64,000 nt of DNA from CAWIVH01 sp963839475 (GCA_963839475.1 CAWIVH010000013.1:945715-1009714), one strand, 5' to 3'; numbered from the stretch's first letter, positions 51,539-60,855 are shown. The notes: generated by a model not told the origin, from the letters alone. Numbers and translations: made by a program.

Positions 51539-53350
51539 GTGAAATTGGCATTGGCAAAGGCTGTCGGCGAAATCTGCCAGCGATACAACAACGACAGGAC
51601 CCGGATGATGGATATCGTCCTCGAAGTCCAGGAACGATTCGGCTGTGTCTCGACGGAAGCCATGGAGGCTATTGCCCGGGCGGTTGATTCCCATCGGGTG
51701 GAGGTGGAAAGCGTGGTCACTTTCTACGCCTTCTTCTCGGTGAAACCCCAGGGCAAAGTAATCATCCGTCTCTGCAGTGACATCGTGGACTGGATGAAGG
51801 GGTATGAGGAGGTTGCCGACGCCATGGCTAAGGAATTGGGGATCACCATGGGTGAAACTACGTCGGATGGGGCCATCACCCTGACCCGCACCCCCTGCAT
51901 CGGCATGAGCGACCAGGCCCCGGCGGCCCTGATTAACGAGGTGGTGGTGACAAATCTGACCCCCGAGCGGGGCCGGCAGCTTGTCAGGGATTTGCGGCGG
52001 CATCTCGATCCGCAGCAGCTCGTCACGATGGTGGGGGATGGCAACAACTCGCATCCCCTGGTCCGATCGATGGTTCGCAACAATATCCGGAAGAGAGGCC
52101 CGGTGCTTTTTGCCGGATTCGAACCTGGCAGCGCCTTGAAGCGGGCTATAGAACTTGGACCCACCGGCGTGATCCGGGAGATCAAAGCCTCAAGGTTGAG
52201 AGGACGAGGAGGCGCCGGGTTTCCCGCGGGAATGAAATGGGAAATCGCGCGCAATGCTCCCGGGAGCAAACGCTACATCCTCTGCAATGCTGATGAGGGT
52301 GAACCGGGAACCTTCAAGGACCGTGTTCTGCTGACCGAGTGCCCCGAACTCGTGCTCGAGGGCATGACCATTGCCGGCCATGCGGTGGGTAGCGATACCG
52401 GGATCATTTACCTGAGGGGCGAGTACCGCTACTTGATGCCTTTCCTGAAAAGCGTCATAGAGGAAAGGCGCAAGAAAGGCCTGCTCGGCCACGACCTGAT
52501 GGGGTGCAAGGGATTTGATTTCGACATTCGCATCCAGTTGGGGGCCGGCGCCTATGTCTGCGGCGAAGAAACCGCCCTGATCAGCTCCTGTGAGGGGCTC
52601 CGGGGAGATCCGCGTAACCGGCCGCCTTTTCCTCCCCAGCAGGGCTATCATGGATGCCCCACCATCGTGAACAATGTGGAGTCTTTCTGCTGTGCCTCGC
52701 GGATCATGACCGAGGGAGCCGCCTGGTTTGCCGCCATGGGATCGGCGCGAACCACGGGAACAAAAGCGCTGAGCATTTCCGGCGACTGCCGCAAACCCGG
52801 TGTTTATGAGGTGCCTTTCGGAATCACGGCACTTGAGTTGATTGAAATGGCCGAGGCGGACAATCCGGGTTCGATGCTTATCGGCGGGCCATGCCGCCAG
52901 ATGATCGGCCCCGACCGGTTCGGCGGAAAGATCTGCTACGACGATCTCGCCACCGGCGGCGCCATCATGATATTCAACCGCGCGCGCAACAAGCTAGCCA
53001 TTGCAGAAAAATACCTCGACTTTTTCATCGAGGAGAGTTGCGGCCACTGCACCCCCTGCAGGGTTGGTCTCATCCAACTCAAGAAAGCGGTGCACAAGGT
53101 GGTAACCGGGGCCGGCGAGCCATCCGACCTGGAAGACATGCGCAGCCTATCCAATTTTATCGTCCGGACGAGCCGCTGCGGTCTGGGGCAAGCAGCCCCG
53201 AATCCTGTGCTGGGCGCACTCGAGAATTTCAGCGAGCTCTATGCCGGGCTGGTGTCGGAGCGAAAACCGGGGCTCCTGCCCACTTTCGATTTGGCCAAAG
53301 CGGTGGTAGATGCCGAACTGCGGGTTGGGCGGCAATCGGAATTTGTGTGA
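51539..53350 (+). CDS. hoxF: NAD-reducing [NiFe]-hydrogenase diaphorase large subunit HoxF
   Basis: 603 residues, start GTG after GGGAGG. The N-terminal NuoE-like part (1-150) keeps only two of the four cluster cysteines (LCSDIVDWMKGY and TPCIGMSDQAP), the same pattern I recall in Ralstonia HoxF. The NuoF-like part has the NADH site LRGRGGAGFPAG, the FMN site CNADEGEPGTFKDR and GAGAYVCGEETALI, and a [4Fe-4S] site in ESCGHCTPCR plus SRCGLG. It passes electrons between NAD(H) and the hydrogenase module through FMN. It is first of a five-gene operon, 9 bp before hoxU. Confidence 0.93.
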   Translation: MKLALAKAVGEICQRYNNDRTRMMDIVLEVQERFGCVSTEAMEAIARAVDSHRVEVESVVTFYAFFSVKPQGKVIIRLCSDIVDWMKGYEEVADAMAKELGITMGETTSDGAITLTRTPCIGMSDQAPAALINEVVVTNLTPERGRQLVRDLRRHLDPQQLVTMVGDGNNSHPLVRSMVRNNIRKRGPVLFAGFEPGSALKRAIELGPTGVIREIKASRLRGRGGAGFPAGMKWEIARNAPGSKRYILCNADEGEPGTFKDRVLLTECPELVLEGMTIAGHAVGSDTGIIYLRGEYRYLMPFLKSVIEERRKKGLLGHDLMGCKGFDFDIRIQLGAGAYVCGEETALISSCEGLRGDPRNRPPFPPQQGYHGCPTIVNNVESFCCASRIMTEGAAWFAAMGSARTTGTKALSISGDCRKPGVYEVPFGITALELIEMAEADNPGSMLIGGPCRQMIGPDRFGGKICYDDLATGGAIMIFNRARNKLAIAEKYLDFFIEESCGHCTPCRVGLIQLKKAVHKVVTGAGEPSDLEDMRSLSNFIVRTSRCGLGQAAPNPVLGALENFSELYAGLVSERKPGLLPTFDLAKAVVDAELRVGRQSEFV

Positions 53351-53359
53351 GATGAGGAG

Positions 53360-54070
53360 GTGGCTGTGGGCCTGATTACTTTCATTTTCGACGGCAAGGA
53401 GATTCAGGCGGTGCCGGGGCAGACGATCCTCAAGGCTGCCGAGGCGGCCGGGATCTACATTCCCCGGTTGTGTGCGTACAAAGACCTGATTCCTCACGGC
53501 AGTTGCCGTGTCTGTTCGGTGCGCGTCAATGGCCGCATCCAGGCGGCTTGTGTCCAGACCGTGATCGAGGGGGCGGTGGTGGAATGCGAAACCGCCGAGC
53601 TTCAGGAATACCGGAAGAACATTCTCGACCTGCTTTTTGTCGAGGGGAATCATTTCTGCATGTTCTGTGAAAAGAGCGGGCACTGCGAGTTGCAGGCGCT
53701 GGCCTACCGCTTCGGGATTAAAGCACCGCGTTACAACTATCTTTATCCCAGCCGGGAAATAGATCTTTCGCACCCCGACGTCTACCTGGATCACAACCGC
53801 TGCATCCTGTGCGGCCGCTGCGTGCGCGTTTCCCAGGAACTGGATCACAAGAATGTATTCCAGTTCGTGGACAGGGGTTTCCGGAAGCGTTTGCATGTAA
53901 ACGGGGAAGCGCTGTCGGGGAGCGACCTGCGTGTCACGGATGAAGTTGTCGCTTCCTGCCCGGTCGGGGCCCTGATGAAAAAACGGGTCGGATACTCGGT
54001 TCCCATCGGGCAGCGGCCGTTTGACAGCCAGCCGATCGGCACCGACGTTGAATCACAGGGAGGAAAATAG
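53360..54070 (+). CDS. hoxU: NAD-reducing hydrogenase diaphorase small subunit HoxU
   Basis: 236 residues of the NuoG-N-terminal/HoxU type. An N-terminal [2Fe-2S] ferredoxin fold (RLCAYKDLIPHGSCRVCSV, AACVQTV) is followed by the His/Cys-ligated [4Fe-4S] motif (GNHFCMFCEKSGHCELQ) and a ferredoxin-like site (NRCILCGRCVRVS, then ASCPVGAL). It relays electrons between HoxF and HoxY. The start is GTG 53360 or GTG 53366, both following GAGGAGG. The following hoxY begins 2 bp after the stop. Confidence 0.93.
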   Translation: MAVGLITFIFDGKEIQAVPGQTILKAAEAAGIYIPRLCAYKDLIPHGSCRVCSVRVNGRIQAACVQTVIEGAVVECETAELQEYRKNILDLLFVEGNHFCMFCEKSGHCELQALAYRFGIKAPRYNYLYPSREIDLSHPDVYLDHNRCILCGRCVRVSQELDHKNVFQFVDRGFRKRLHVNGEALSGSDLRVTDEVVASCPVGALMKKRVGYSVPIGQRPFDSQPIGTDVESQGGK

Positions 54071-54071
54071 C

Positions 54072-54620
54072 ATGAGCGCCAAACCGCGGATTGCCACGGT
54101 GAGCCTGGCGGGATGTTTCGGATGCCACATGTCTATCCTGGATATCGACGAGCGCATCCTGCAGCTCGCCGAACTGGTGGAATTCGACCGTTCGCCCATC
54201 AACGACTATAAGGAGTTCCAGGGGCGCTGCGCGATCGGCATCGTAGAAGGCGGATGCTGCAACGAGGAAAACGTGCATGTGCTGGAGCAATTCCGCAAGA
54301 ATTGCGATGTGCTCCTGTCGCTGGGCGACTGCGCCATCAACGGCGGCATCCCGGCCATGCGCAACTGCATCCCCTTGCGCGAATGCCTCGAAGAGGCTTA
54401 TCTCAAATCGCCGGGCGTTTACAATCCGGGCGGGATCATCCCGAACGATCCCGAAATCCCGCTTCTACTCCACCGCGTGTATCCATGTCACGAGGTAGTG
54501 AAAATCGACGATTTCATACCCGGCTGCCCGCCCTCCGCGGACACGATCTGGGAGTGCATCCATGCCATCCTGACGGGTGTGGCAGAGGTGCCGGCCTACG
54601 AACGCCTGAAATACGATTGA
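54072..54620 (+). CDS. hoxY: NAD-reducing hydrogenase small subunit HoxY
   Basis: 182 residues. The [4Fe-4S] cluster next to the NiFe site is ligated by GCFGCHMS near the N-terminus, GDCAINGG in the middle, and PGCPPS near the C-terminus, all present; a further Cys pair is seen in GGCCNEEN. ATG 54072 follows GGAGGAAAATAG. It forms the hydrogenase module with HoxH. The short length (no second domain) is normal for group 3d. Confidence 0.95.
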   Translation: MSAKPRIATVSLAGCFGCHMSILDIDERILQLAELVEFDRSPINDYKEFQGRCAIGIVEGGCCNEENVHVLEQFRKNCDVLLSLGDCAINGGIPAMRNCIPLRECLEEAYLKSPGVYNPGGIIPNDPEIPLLLHRVYPCHEVVKIDDFIPGCPPSADTIWECIHAILTGVAEVPAYERLKYD

Positions 54621-54623
54621 GGA

Positions 54624-56114
54624 ATGAAATCCATGCTGCCGACCGATCAAAAAACCAAAAAGTACACCATCCTCCCGCTGACCCGGGTGGAAGGGCACGG
54701 CAAGGTCACCATCCACATGAATGAGGCCCGCATGGTGGAGCAGGTCCGACTTCATATCATCGAATTCCGGGGATTTGAACGATTCATCCTCGGGAGGCCT
54801 TACTGGGAGGTGCCTGTCATTGTTCAGCGTCTGTGCGGCATTTGTCCGGTGAGCCACCATCTGGCGGCGGCCAAAGCGATGGATCGCATTGTCGGCGGGG
54901 AACGGTTGACTCCTACGGCGGAGAAAATGCGGCGGCTCATGCACTACGGGCAGATGTTTCAGAGCCATGCGTTGCATTTCTTCCACCTCGCCAGCCCCGA
55001 CTTTCTTTTTGGAACCGACGGCACCGCATCCAGTGCCTTCGGGGCTCCGGTGGCCAGCCGCAATATTATCGCCGTGGCGGCGAAATACCCGCAGCTGGCG
55101 GTCCAGGGCGTCATGATGCGCCGTTTTGGCCAGGAGGTGATCCAAGCGACGGCGGGCAAGAAAATTCATGGTACTGGCGCTATTCCGGGAGGCATAAACA
55201 AAAACCTCTCACTGGCGGAGCGAGATTCGCTGTTGAGAGAGGTGGATCAGATGCTCGAGTGGGCGCGGAGCTCGTTGGGGATAGCCCGGGACTTCACCAT
55301 GAATCACCTGGTGGAACTTATTCCCTTTGGTTCTTTCGACTCCAACCATCTTTCCCTGGTGCGAGAGGACGATGGGGCCATGGATCTCTATCACGGAGTC
55401 CTGCGCGCGATCAGCAAGGACGGAACCAGCATTATCGAGGGGATGGATTATCAGCGATATCTCGAGGTGGTGGGGGAAGAGGTGCGCCCCTGGTCTTATA
55501 TGAAATTCCCCTTCCTCAAAAAAATAGGTCCGGAAAACGGCTGGTATCGCGTCGGGCCTCTGGCTCGAGTAAACACCTGCAGCTTCATCCCCACTCCGGA
55601 AGCCGAAGCCGGCCGCAAGGAGTTCATGGCCCTGACCAAGGGGCGGCCGAACAATATTACCTTGTGCTATCACTGGGCCCGCATGATTGAACTGCTGCAC
55701 TCGATCGAGGTTATCCGCGATCTTTTGCATGATCCGGATCTCCAGGGCGAGGATCTGGTGACAGAGGGGCCGCGGCGTGAAGAGGCCGTAGGATTGATCG
55801 AAGCCCCGCGGGGTACCCTATTCCATCACTATCGGGTCAACCGGAACGATGAAGTCACGATGTGCAACCTCATCGTTTCCACCACCAACAACAACGAGCC
55901 CATGAACCGCGCTGTTACCAAAGTCGCCAAGGACTATTTCTCCGGCAAAGAGGAAATCACCGAAGGGCTGATGAATCATATCGAAGTTGCCATCCGGGCC
56001 TATGATCCTTGCCTTTCCTGTGCAACCCACGCCATGGGCGGAATGCCTCTGGCCGTCGAAGTATACGATTCGACCGGCTCCATGGTGGATCGTCGCTTCC
56101 GGGGCGAAGGCTAA
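54624..56114 (+). CDS. hoxH: NAD-reducing hydrogenase large subunit HoxH
   Basis: 496 residues. The NiFe site is held by L1 RLCGICPVSHH and L2 DPCLSCATH. The protein continues 24 residues past that His (AMGGMPLAVEVYDSTGS), the C-terminal peptide removed by the HoxW protease after nickel insertion. LTRVEGHGKV near the N-terminus is typical. It splits or forms H2. It is 3 bp after hoxY, and the dedicated protease gene follows 72 bp downstream. The Fe(CN)2CO assembly genes (hyp) are not in the window. Confidence 0.96.
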   Translation: MKSMLPTDQKTKKYTILPLTRVEGHGKVTIHMNEARMVEQVRLHIIEFRGFERFILGRPYWEVPVIVQRLCGICPVSHHLAAAKAMDRIVGGERLTPTAEKMRRLMHYGQMFQSHALHFFHLASPDFLFGTDGTASSAFGAPVASRNIIAVAAKYPQLAVQGVMMRRFGQEVIQATAGKKIHGTGAIPGGINKNLSLAERDSLLREVDQMLEWARSSLGIARDFTMNHLVELIPFGSFDSNHLSLVREDDGAMDLYHGVLRAISKDGTSIIEGMDYQRYLEVVGEEVRPWSYMKFPFLKKIGPENGWYRVGPLARVNTCSFIPTPEAEAGRKEFMALTKGRPNNITLCYHWARMIELLHSIEVIRDLLHDPDLQGEDLVTEGPRREEAVGLIEAPRGTLFHHYRVNRNDEVTMCNLIVSTTNNNEPMNRAVTKVAKDYFSGKEEITEGLMNHIEVAIRAYDPCLSCATHAMGGMPLAVEVYDSTGSMVDRRFRGEG

Positions 56115-56186
56115 ATTCATTGGCGTGCCGATGCACAGAGGTCTAAGGTTGGCGACTGGAACTCCGCCAGAATCAATAGGAGTCGA

Positions 56187-56666
56187 ATGCGGATCGCGAT
56201 CATCGGGTACGGCAACCCCGGGCGTGTGGATGACGGCCTGGGGCCGGCTTTGGTCGCGCGGCTCGAAAAACTGGGCCTCGAAGGCTTAACCCTGGAAAGT
56301 GATTACCAGCTCGTGATCGAGCACGCTGCGATCGTCGCGGATCACGATGTCGTGATCTTCGCCGACGCCGCCGTCGATACCGAACAGCCATTCTACCTGC
56401 GCACCGTGTCACCGCAATGCGGCAGCCGGTTCGCCTCCCACAGCATTACCCCCGGTGAGGTTCTGAGCCTTGCACAAACCTGCTTCGGGGCGGCGGCGGA
56501 GGGATATGTCCTCGGAATCCGGGCTTCTGTGCTGGATCGTTTTGAGGAAGGATTGAGTCCGGAAGGGAAGGAGGCGCTGGATCAGGCGCTCGAGGCAATC
56601 CTGAGTTTCATTGAGGAGTGCAGGAGAAGGGAAAACAGTCCGAATCGCCCTGGCGTTGATACATAG
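56187..56666 (+). CDS. hoxW: Hydrogenase maturation protease HoxW
   Basis: A 159-residue M52-type endopeptidase. The N-terminal GYGNPGRVDDGLGP contains the nickel-sensing acidic residue, and further metal ligands sit in FADAAVD and the histidine in FASHSITPGEV. It cleaves the HoxH C-terminal tail. It closes the hoxFUYHW operon. Confidence 0.9.
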   Translation: MRIAIIGYGNPGRVDDGLGPALVARLEKLGLEGLTLESDYQLVIEHAAIVADHDVVIFADAAVDTEQPFYLRTVSPQCGSRFASHSITPGEVLSLAQTCFGAAAEGYVLGIRASVLDRFEEGLSPEGKEALDQALEAILSFIEECRRRENSPNRPGVDT

Positions 56667-57135
56667 ATCCGATGAATCAATCCCGCATTTGTTAGCGCAG
56701 AAAGCGCCGCACAGAAAAGCCCAGCGGGATTGCGCCAAGCGCTGAAAGCGCGGCACAGATAAGCCCAGGGCGGGGCCGCAACGCGGCCGAAGCCCTGGGT
56801 TGGAACGAAGAAGAAAAGAAAGCCCTGCAAGGGCGGAACAGCTCGTTTGTACCTCCCTTGCAGGGCTCACCCCCTATCCTATCCGAGACCCCAGGGTTCC
56901 AGAGCCCGCTTTCGCGTGCTCTTCCACCCTGGGCTTATCTGTGCCGCGCTTTCAGCGCTCCCGTAATAGGCATTGGCTCAGCGCTCCGGCTATGAGGCTT
57001 GGCGCGCTGCCGATGTGGCCTGGCTTGATGCGCCTACCCTTCGGGGGCTCGTCCTCCCGCTTTGGACATCGTGATTCGATCACCAGATCTGCAATGAATG
57101 CCATTCTGCAGAATTCGCTTTGATATGTACCTTCA
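56667..57135. other. Non-coding region around the inverted-repeat cassette
   Basis: Holds direct repeats (two versions of GAAAGCGC-GCACAGA-AAGCCCAG at 56700 and 56745), the 33-bp inverted repeat described separately, and an unremarkable right part from 56990. No gene recognised. Confidence 0.5.
56738..56959 (+). repeat. Structured cassette with perfect 33-bp terminal inverted repeats
   Basis: Left arm 56738-56770 (starts AGCGCTGAAAGCGCGG, ends AAGCCCAGGG) is the exact reverse complement of 56927-56959. Inside lie GGCCGC-AAC-GCGGCC (about 56774) and a perfect 13-bp pair AGCCCTGCAAGGG (56821-56833) with CCCTTGCAGGGCT (56855-56867). The whole 222 bp could fold into one branched structure. No protein gene inside. 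Confidence 0.75.
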
Positions 57136-58983
57136 TCAGGCGGGGGGGGCCACGAGCGCATCGCAAGCCGGCAACCTGACGACGAAGCACGTTCCTCGGG
57201 ACGGCTCGCTCAGAACGGAAATGGAGCCTCCCAGGCGTTCGACCACCTGCCGGACGATCGACAATCCCAGGCCGGTGCCGACCTCGCCGGTTGCTTTGGC
57301 GGCCGCGCTGCGATAGAAACCTTTGAAGACCCGATCCATCTCCTCGGCGGCAATGCCGATGCCCGTATCCTCCACCCTGGCTTCTATCCAGCCTTCGGTT
57401 GTCCTCACGGTGAAGCGGACCCGGCCGGAAAAGGTGTACTTGACGGCGTTGTTCAGGAGGTTGGAAAATATTCGGTCGAGATCGGCCGGTTCCGCGAGGA
57501 TCTTGGTTTGTGTGCCTTCCAATTCTTCGACAAAGGACAGGCCTTTGAGCCGGGCCTGTTCCCGGGCGGTTTCGAGCGCGCGCTTTAGAGCATCCTCGAA
57601 AACCACCGGATCGGTCAAAGGCTTGTCACTGATCCGTTGTGCCGCCGCAAGATCGAGCAGATCACGAATGGTATCAAAAGAATCCTGGATCCGGCGCCGG
57701 GCACGCGCCAGCAGGTCTTCCTGGACCTCGTTCAACGATCCGGCGAAGGGGAGCGCTTCGATAGCCCCCTGCACCGCCGCCAAGGGGGAGCGAAGCTGAT
57801 GGTGAGTGGTGCGTGCGAACCAGACACGTTCCTGGTCGAGGGCCACCAACTCGCTGTAGGATCGGGCATTCTGGATTGCGACAGCCCCAAGGTTCGCCAG
57901 GTTCAGGAGCAGGCGCTCTTCCTGTTCACTGAATACGTGCGGTTTGTCGGTGTAGACGCGTATGACACCCAAGGTTCGGTTCTTCGCCCTGATCGGGCAG
58001 GACAGCATGGATCGCAGCCCTTCGCGCTTCGCTTCTTCACGATACTGGAAACGATAATCGTCCCCCACTTCGAACACCTGAATTGTCTTGCCTTGCAGGA
58101 CCTCTGAGTCCACCGGGCTTTTTTCGACGTCGACGGGACCCTTGTTGATGTAGGCCTGACTAAAACCATAGGCCCCGCCGATATACAGCCGTTTGCCGCT
58201 TTTGTCGAAAAGCCGCAGGAAGCAGGCTTTGGCGTTGAACAGACGCGTCGTGCTCTCGGCGATCAGACTCAGGACCTCGTTGACATCGAGGCTGGAATTG
58301 ACGATTTGCCCGATATCGTGGAGCGATTCCATTTCATGATAGGATCGATCCAAAGCGCGCTCGGAGCTTGAAAGTGCCTTTTCTTTTTCGCGGAGGCGGC
58401 CCGTAATGGAAGTCATGAGGTAGGTTATGACACCGAAGTACAGCGTCAGCCCTGCCCATATCCCAAGGGCTGCAATCGGGCTGGCTTCTGGAAAAACCCT
58501 GGTTCCCGGCACGGCCGGCATAAATTTGAAAGCGCTGTCCAAGGCGAGGAACCCGGTTAGAAGACTGGCGCCGCAGGCCAAAAAATAGCAGGCGCGCCTT
58601 GAGAGCAGGATTGCCCCGATTATCAGGTGAAAAACATAGGATACCGTGATCGGGCTAGTGATGCCTCCGGTCAGATCGGTCAGAAAAGTAAGCGCGGCAT
58701 AGTCCAGTGCGATCTGAAGATGTATGGCCCGCCGCGGCAGACCGGGCCTGGATGTTATTTGATGACGGTACAGGTAAAAAACCAGATTGTAGGAAAGAAC
58801 GGCGAGCGCGAGCAAAGAGATCGATGGGAAGGGAAGAGACTTGCCCAGCACGGGAGCACCCAAGGCGCTTACGGCAAGAATGGACGCGCCGGCAAGCCAA
58901 CGCAAACGGATATACCAGTCCAGTCGCTCCTGCAGTTCCCTGTCAAGCGGTAGGAGAATGGGATCTCCGCTCACCTGTTCCAT
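57136..58983 (-). CDS. Membrane GAF-domain sensor histidine kinase
   Basis: A 615-residue protein. About six N-terminal helices (residues 25-200), a short coiled coil, then a GAF domain at about 220-375 (SLHDIGQIVNSSLDVNEVLS, and AVAIQNARSYSEL at its end). The HisKA box is FARTTHHQLRSPLAAV with the phospho-acceptor His near residue 394. The ATPase domain follows, with N-box IFSNLLNNAVKYTF, G1 VEDTGIGIA, and G2 GTGLGLSIVRQVVERLGG. All key boxes are intact. A single-domain response regulator lies 42 bp upstream on the same strand and is the likely partner. Confidence 0.92.
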   Translation of the reverse strand: MEQVSGDPILLPLDRELQERLDWYIRLRWLAGASILAVSALGAPVLGKSLPFPSISLLALAVLSYNLVFYLYRHQITSRPGLPRRAIHLQIALDYAALTFLTDLTGGITSPITVSYVFHLIIGAILLSRRACYFLACGASLLTGFLALDSAFKFMPAVPGTRVFPEASPIAALGIWAGLTLYFGVITYLMTSITGRLREKEKALSSSERALDRSYHEMESLHDIGQIVNSSLDVNEVLSLIAESTTRLFNAKACFLRLFDKSGKRLYIGGAYGFSQAYINKGPVDVEKSPVDSEVLQGKTIQVFEVGDDYRFQYREEAKREGLRSMLSCPIRAKNRTLGVIRVYTDKPHVFSEQEERLLLNLANLGAVAIQNARSYSELVALDQERVWFARTTHHQLRSPLAAVQGAIEALPFAGSLNEVQEDLLARARRRIQDSFDTIRDLLDLAAAQRISDKPLTDPVVFEDALKRALETAREQARLKGLSFVEELEGTQTKILAEPADLDRIFSNLLNNAVKYTFSGRVRFTVRTTEGWIEARVEDTGIGIAAEEMDRVFKGFYRSAAAKATGEVGTGLGLSIVRQVVERLGGSISVLSEPSRGTCFVVRLPACDALVAPPA

Positions 58984-59025
58984 AGTGGGAGGCGTCCGAA
59001 GTAAGGTTGATCAACCAAATTGTTC

Positions 59026-59406
59026 TTATTGGCTTTTCAGCTTGGCACGAAGCAGTCCCAGCAGGACGTTCGGATTGACGGGTTTTTGGAAAACCCCCGC
59101 CAACCCCAGTTCGTTTGCATCGAGCGATCCGTAAAGATAATCGCCTGTGGAACTGAGCATATAAATCGGCACCGTGGAATTTAGTTCCCTCAGCTCCTTC
59201 AGCAGATTGGTGCCGGCATCGACTTCCTCCATCATCAGATCCAGGATCACGAGGTCGGGCTTCGATTCCTGAAAGGAAGCGAGGCCGGTTGCGCTGTCGG
59301 CAGCCGTTACCACGGAATACCCACCTGCGTTGAGAACAATTTTCAAGGACGCGAGCACATCCGGATCATCATCAACACAAAGAATAACGTGCTTTCCCTC
59401 ATGCAT
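59026..59406 (-). CDS. CheY-like single-domain response regulator
   Basis: 126 residues forming one receiver domain: acidic pocket in ILCVDDDPDVLASL, phospho-acceptor Asp in DLVILDLMM, switch Ser/Thr in YMLSSTGD, and conserved Lys in VFQKPVNP. No output domain, so it acts through protein contacts or a phosphorelay. GGAGG precedes ATG 59406. It is cotranscribed with the downstream histidine kinase. Confidence 0.93.
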   Translation of the reverse strand: MHEGKHVILCVDDDPDVLASLKIVLNAGGYSVVTAADSATGLASFQESKPDLVILDLMMEEVDAGTNLLKELRELNSTVPIYMLSSTGDYLYGSLDANELGLAGVFQKPVNPNVLLGLLRAKLKSQ

Positions 59407-59750
59407 GTTGCGCCTCCGCCATTCCCGCCGGGCATTCGTCGACCCCCATGCATTTCCCCGGGCAGGGAATTAAGACCCGCTCTGCCAATGGATGGCCGTT
59501 CGCCGGGCCTCCTTCATCTGGAACTCACCATAACCATCATAACACCAATCCGCTGCTTTTTTTCCCGCCTGCTGTCAAATTGCTCGATTCAAAATTTCAT
59601 ATTCCACAAGCAAGGATACGGCAATGTCCGCGAATTGAATCACCAAGCCCTCCGGCATTTAGGTGTAAAATGGCGCCCATCCCGAACCGGAGAGGCGGGG
59701 TGAGAAGATGAGGATTGCAGCGAAAGTTCCAATCATAAATCGGAGGCACT
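59407..59750. other. Divergent promoter gap
   Basis: About 340 bp between the response regulator and the DUF1080 gene. No gene, repeat or clear promoter seen. GGAGG lies just before ATG 59751. Confidence 0.4.
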
Positions 59751-60563
59751 ATGAAGCGGGCAATATGCGCCGTATTATTCATCCTGGTTTCATGCCTGTC
59801 TGTGATTCTGGCCCAGGTCGCCAATCAAAAAGAAGTCATTCAATACGTGGATACTCCCACGGGGCGGTGGATGGTCCATGACGAGAGCCGCCCGGCGCCT
59901 CCGGTCATTCGGCCCGGCACTTGCGGCGCGCCGACGCCTGCGGCAAAGCCGCCTTCCGATGCCGTAATTCTCTTCGACGGGAAAGACCTCGCGAACTGGT
60001 CCGATGAGAAGGGGCAGCCATCGAAGTGGATCGTCCGGGACGGGTATATGGAATCGGTCAAAGGCGCCGGGTATGTGCGGACGCGTCAGGAATTCGGTTC
60101 CTGCCAGCTTCACGTCGAGTTTGCGACGCCCTCAACTGTCAGCGGCACTGGCCAGGGGCGCGGCAACAGCGGCGTATTTTTGCATGGTATGTATGAGATC
60201 CAGGTTCTTGATTCTTTCGAGAACAGCACCTATCCGGATGGCCAGTGCGGCGCTCTGTATGGCCGCGCCGTGCCGCTGGTCAATGCCTGCTGCCGCCCAG
60301 GCGAGTGGCAGACCTACGATGTGGTGTACCATCGGCCGATTTTCGATGCGGCAGGGAAGGTGCAAAAAAGGGCGCTTTTCACGGTGCTGCATAATGGAGT
60401 CCTGATCCAGGACGGAGTCGAACTCCAAGGCGGCACCGGTTGGATCGGCCCCCACGCCGTAACCGAATACGTCAAACACGGCGACAAGGGTCCTTTGATG
60501 TTCCAGGATCACAGCAATCCCGTCCGCTTCCGGAATGTCTGGATCCGTGAATTGAAAGACTAA
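59751..60563 (+). CDS. Secreted DUF1080 (3-keto-disaccharide hydrolase-like) protein
   Basis: A 270-residue protein with a signal peptide (MKRAICAVLFILVSCLSVIL). The DUF1080 jelly-roll follows at about 70-268: LFDGKDLANWSDEKGQPSKW, QEFGSCQLHVEFATP, GRGNSGVFLHGMYEIQVLDS, CRPGEWQTYDVVYHRP and LMFQDHSNPVRFRNVWIREL. Several members hydrolyse 3-keto-glycosides; others lack a known activity. It stands alone. Confidence 0.88.
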   Translation: MKRAICAVLFILVSCLSVILAQVANQKEVIQYVDTPTGRWMVHDESRPAPPVIRPGTCGAPTPAAKPPSDAVILFDGKDLANWSDEKGQPSKWIVRDGYMESVKGAGYVRTRQEFGSCQLHVEFATPSTVSGTGQGRGNSGVFLHGMYEIQVLDSFENSTYPDGQCGALYGRAVPLVNACCRPGEWQTYDVVYHRPIFDAAGKVQKRALFTVLHNGVLIQDGVELQGGTGWIGPHAVTEYVKHGDKGPLMFQDHSNPVRFRNVWIRELKD

Positions 60564-60596
60564 TTGATAACCCGTTTCTGTCCGATACCCATTACT

Positions 60597-60640
60597 TCCC
60601 GGACCTGGACCTGGACCTGGCCGTGGACCCGGACGTAGAC
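60597..60640 (+). repeat. Short GGACCT hexamer repeat
   Basis: Tandem GGACCT units (CCCGGACCTGGACCTGGACC and degenerate continuation) just after the DUF1080 gene; similar words recur near 60730-60765. Simple-sequence DNA with no gene. Confidence 0.6.
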
Positions 60641-60855
60641 CGATACCCGGAAACAAGAGAATCGGATGACCTGCTGCCAGATGCTGAAGATACGGCAGCG
60701 TATTTTGGAGAGAATGATTCACGTCGAAGTCGAGGACCAGGTCCAGGTCGAAGTCCAGGATCAGGTTGAATGAATATAGAGTTTCGCGAAAGATACTGAC
60801 TAAGCGCCATTCGCAGTAGTCCCGGGTTTTTCACGGAACGGGTAATTATTTCCGG

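Noticed and set aside
51539..53350. Loss of two of four cysteines in the NuoE-like part of HoxF as a damaged cluster site
   Set aside because: From memory, the Ralstonia HoxF shows the same pattern (a LCxxxxAxxxGY-type and a TPCIGLSDQ-type segment), so it is a subtype feature and not damage.
56800..57123. 107-residue open frame through the inverted-repeat cassette as a gene
   Set aside because: It is explained by the palindromic DNA; no start signal, and composition follows the repeat arms.
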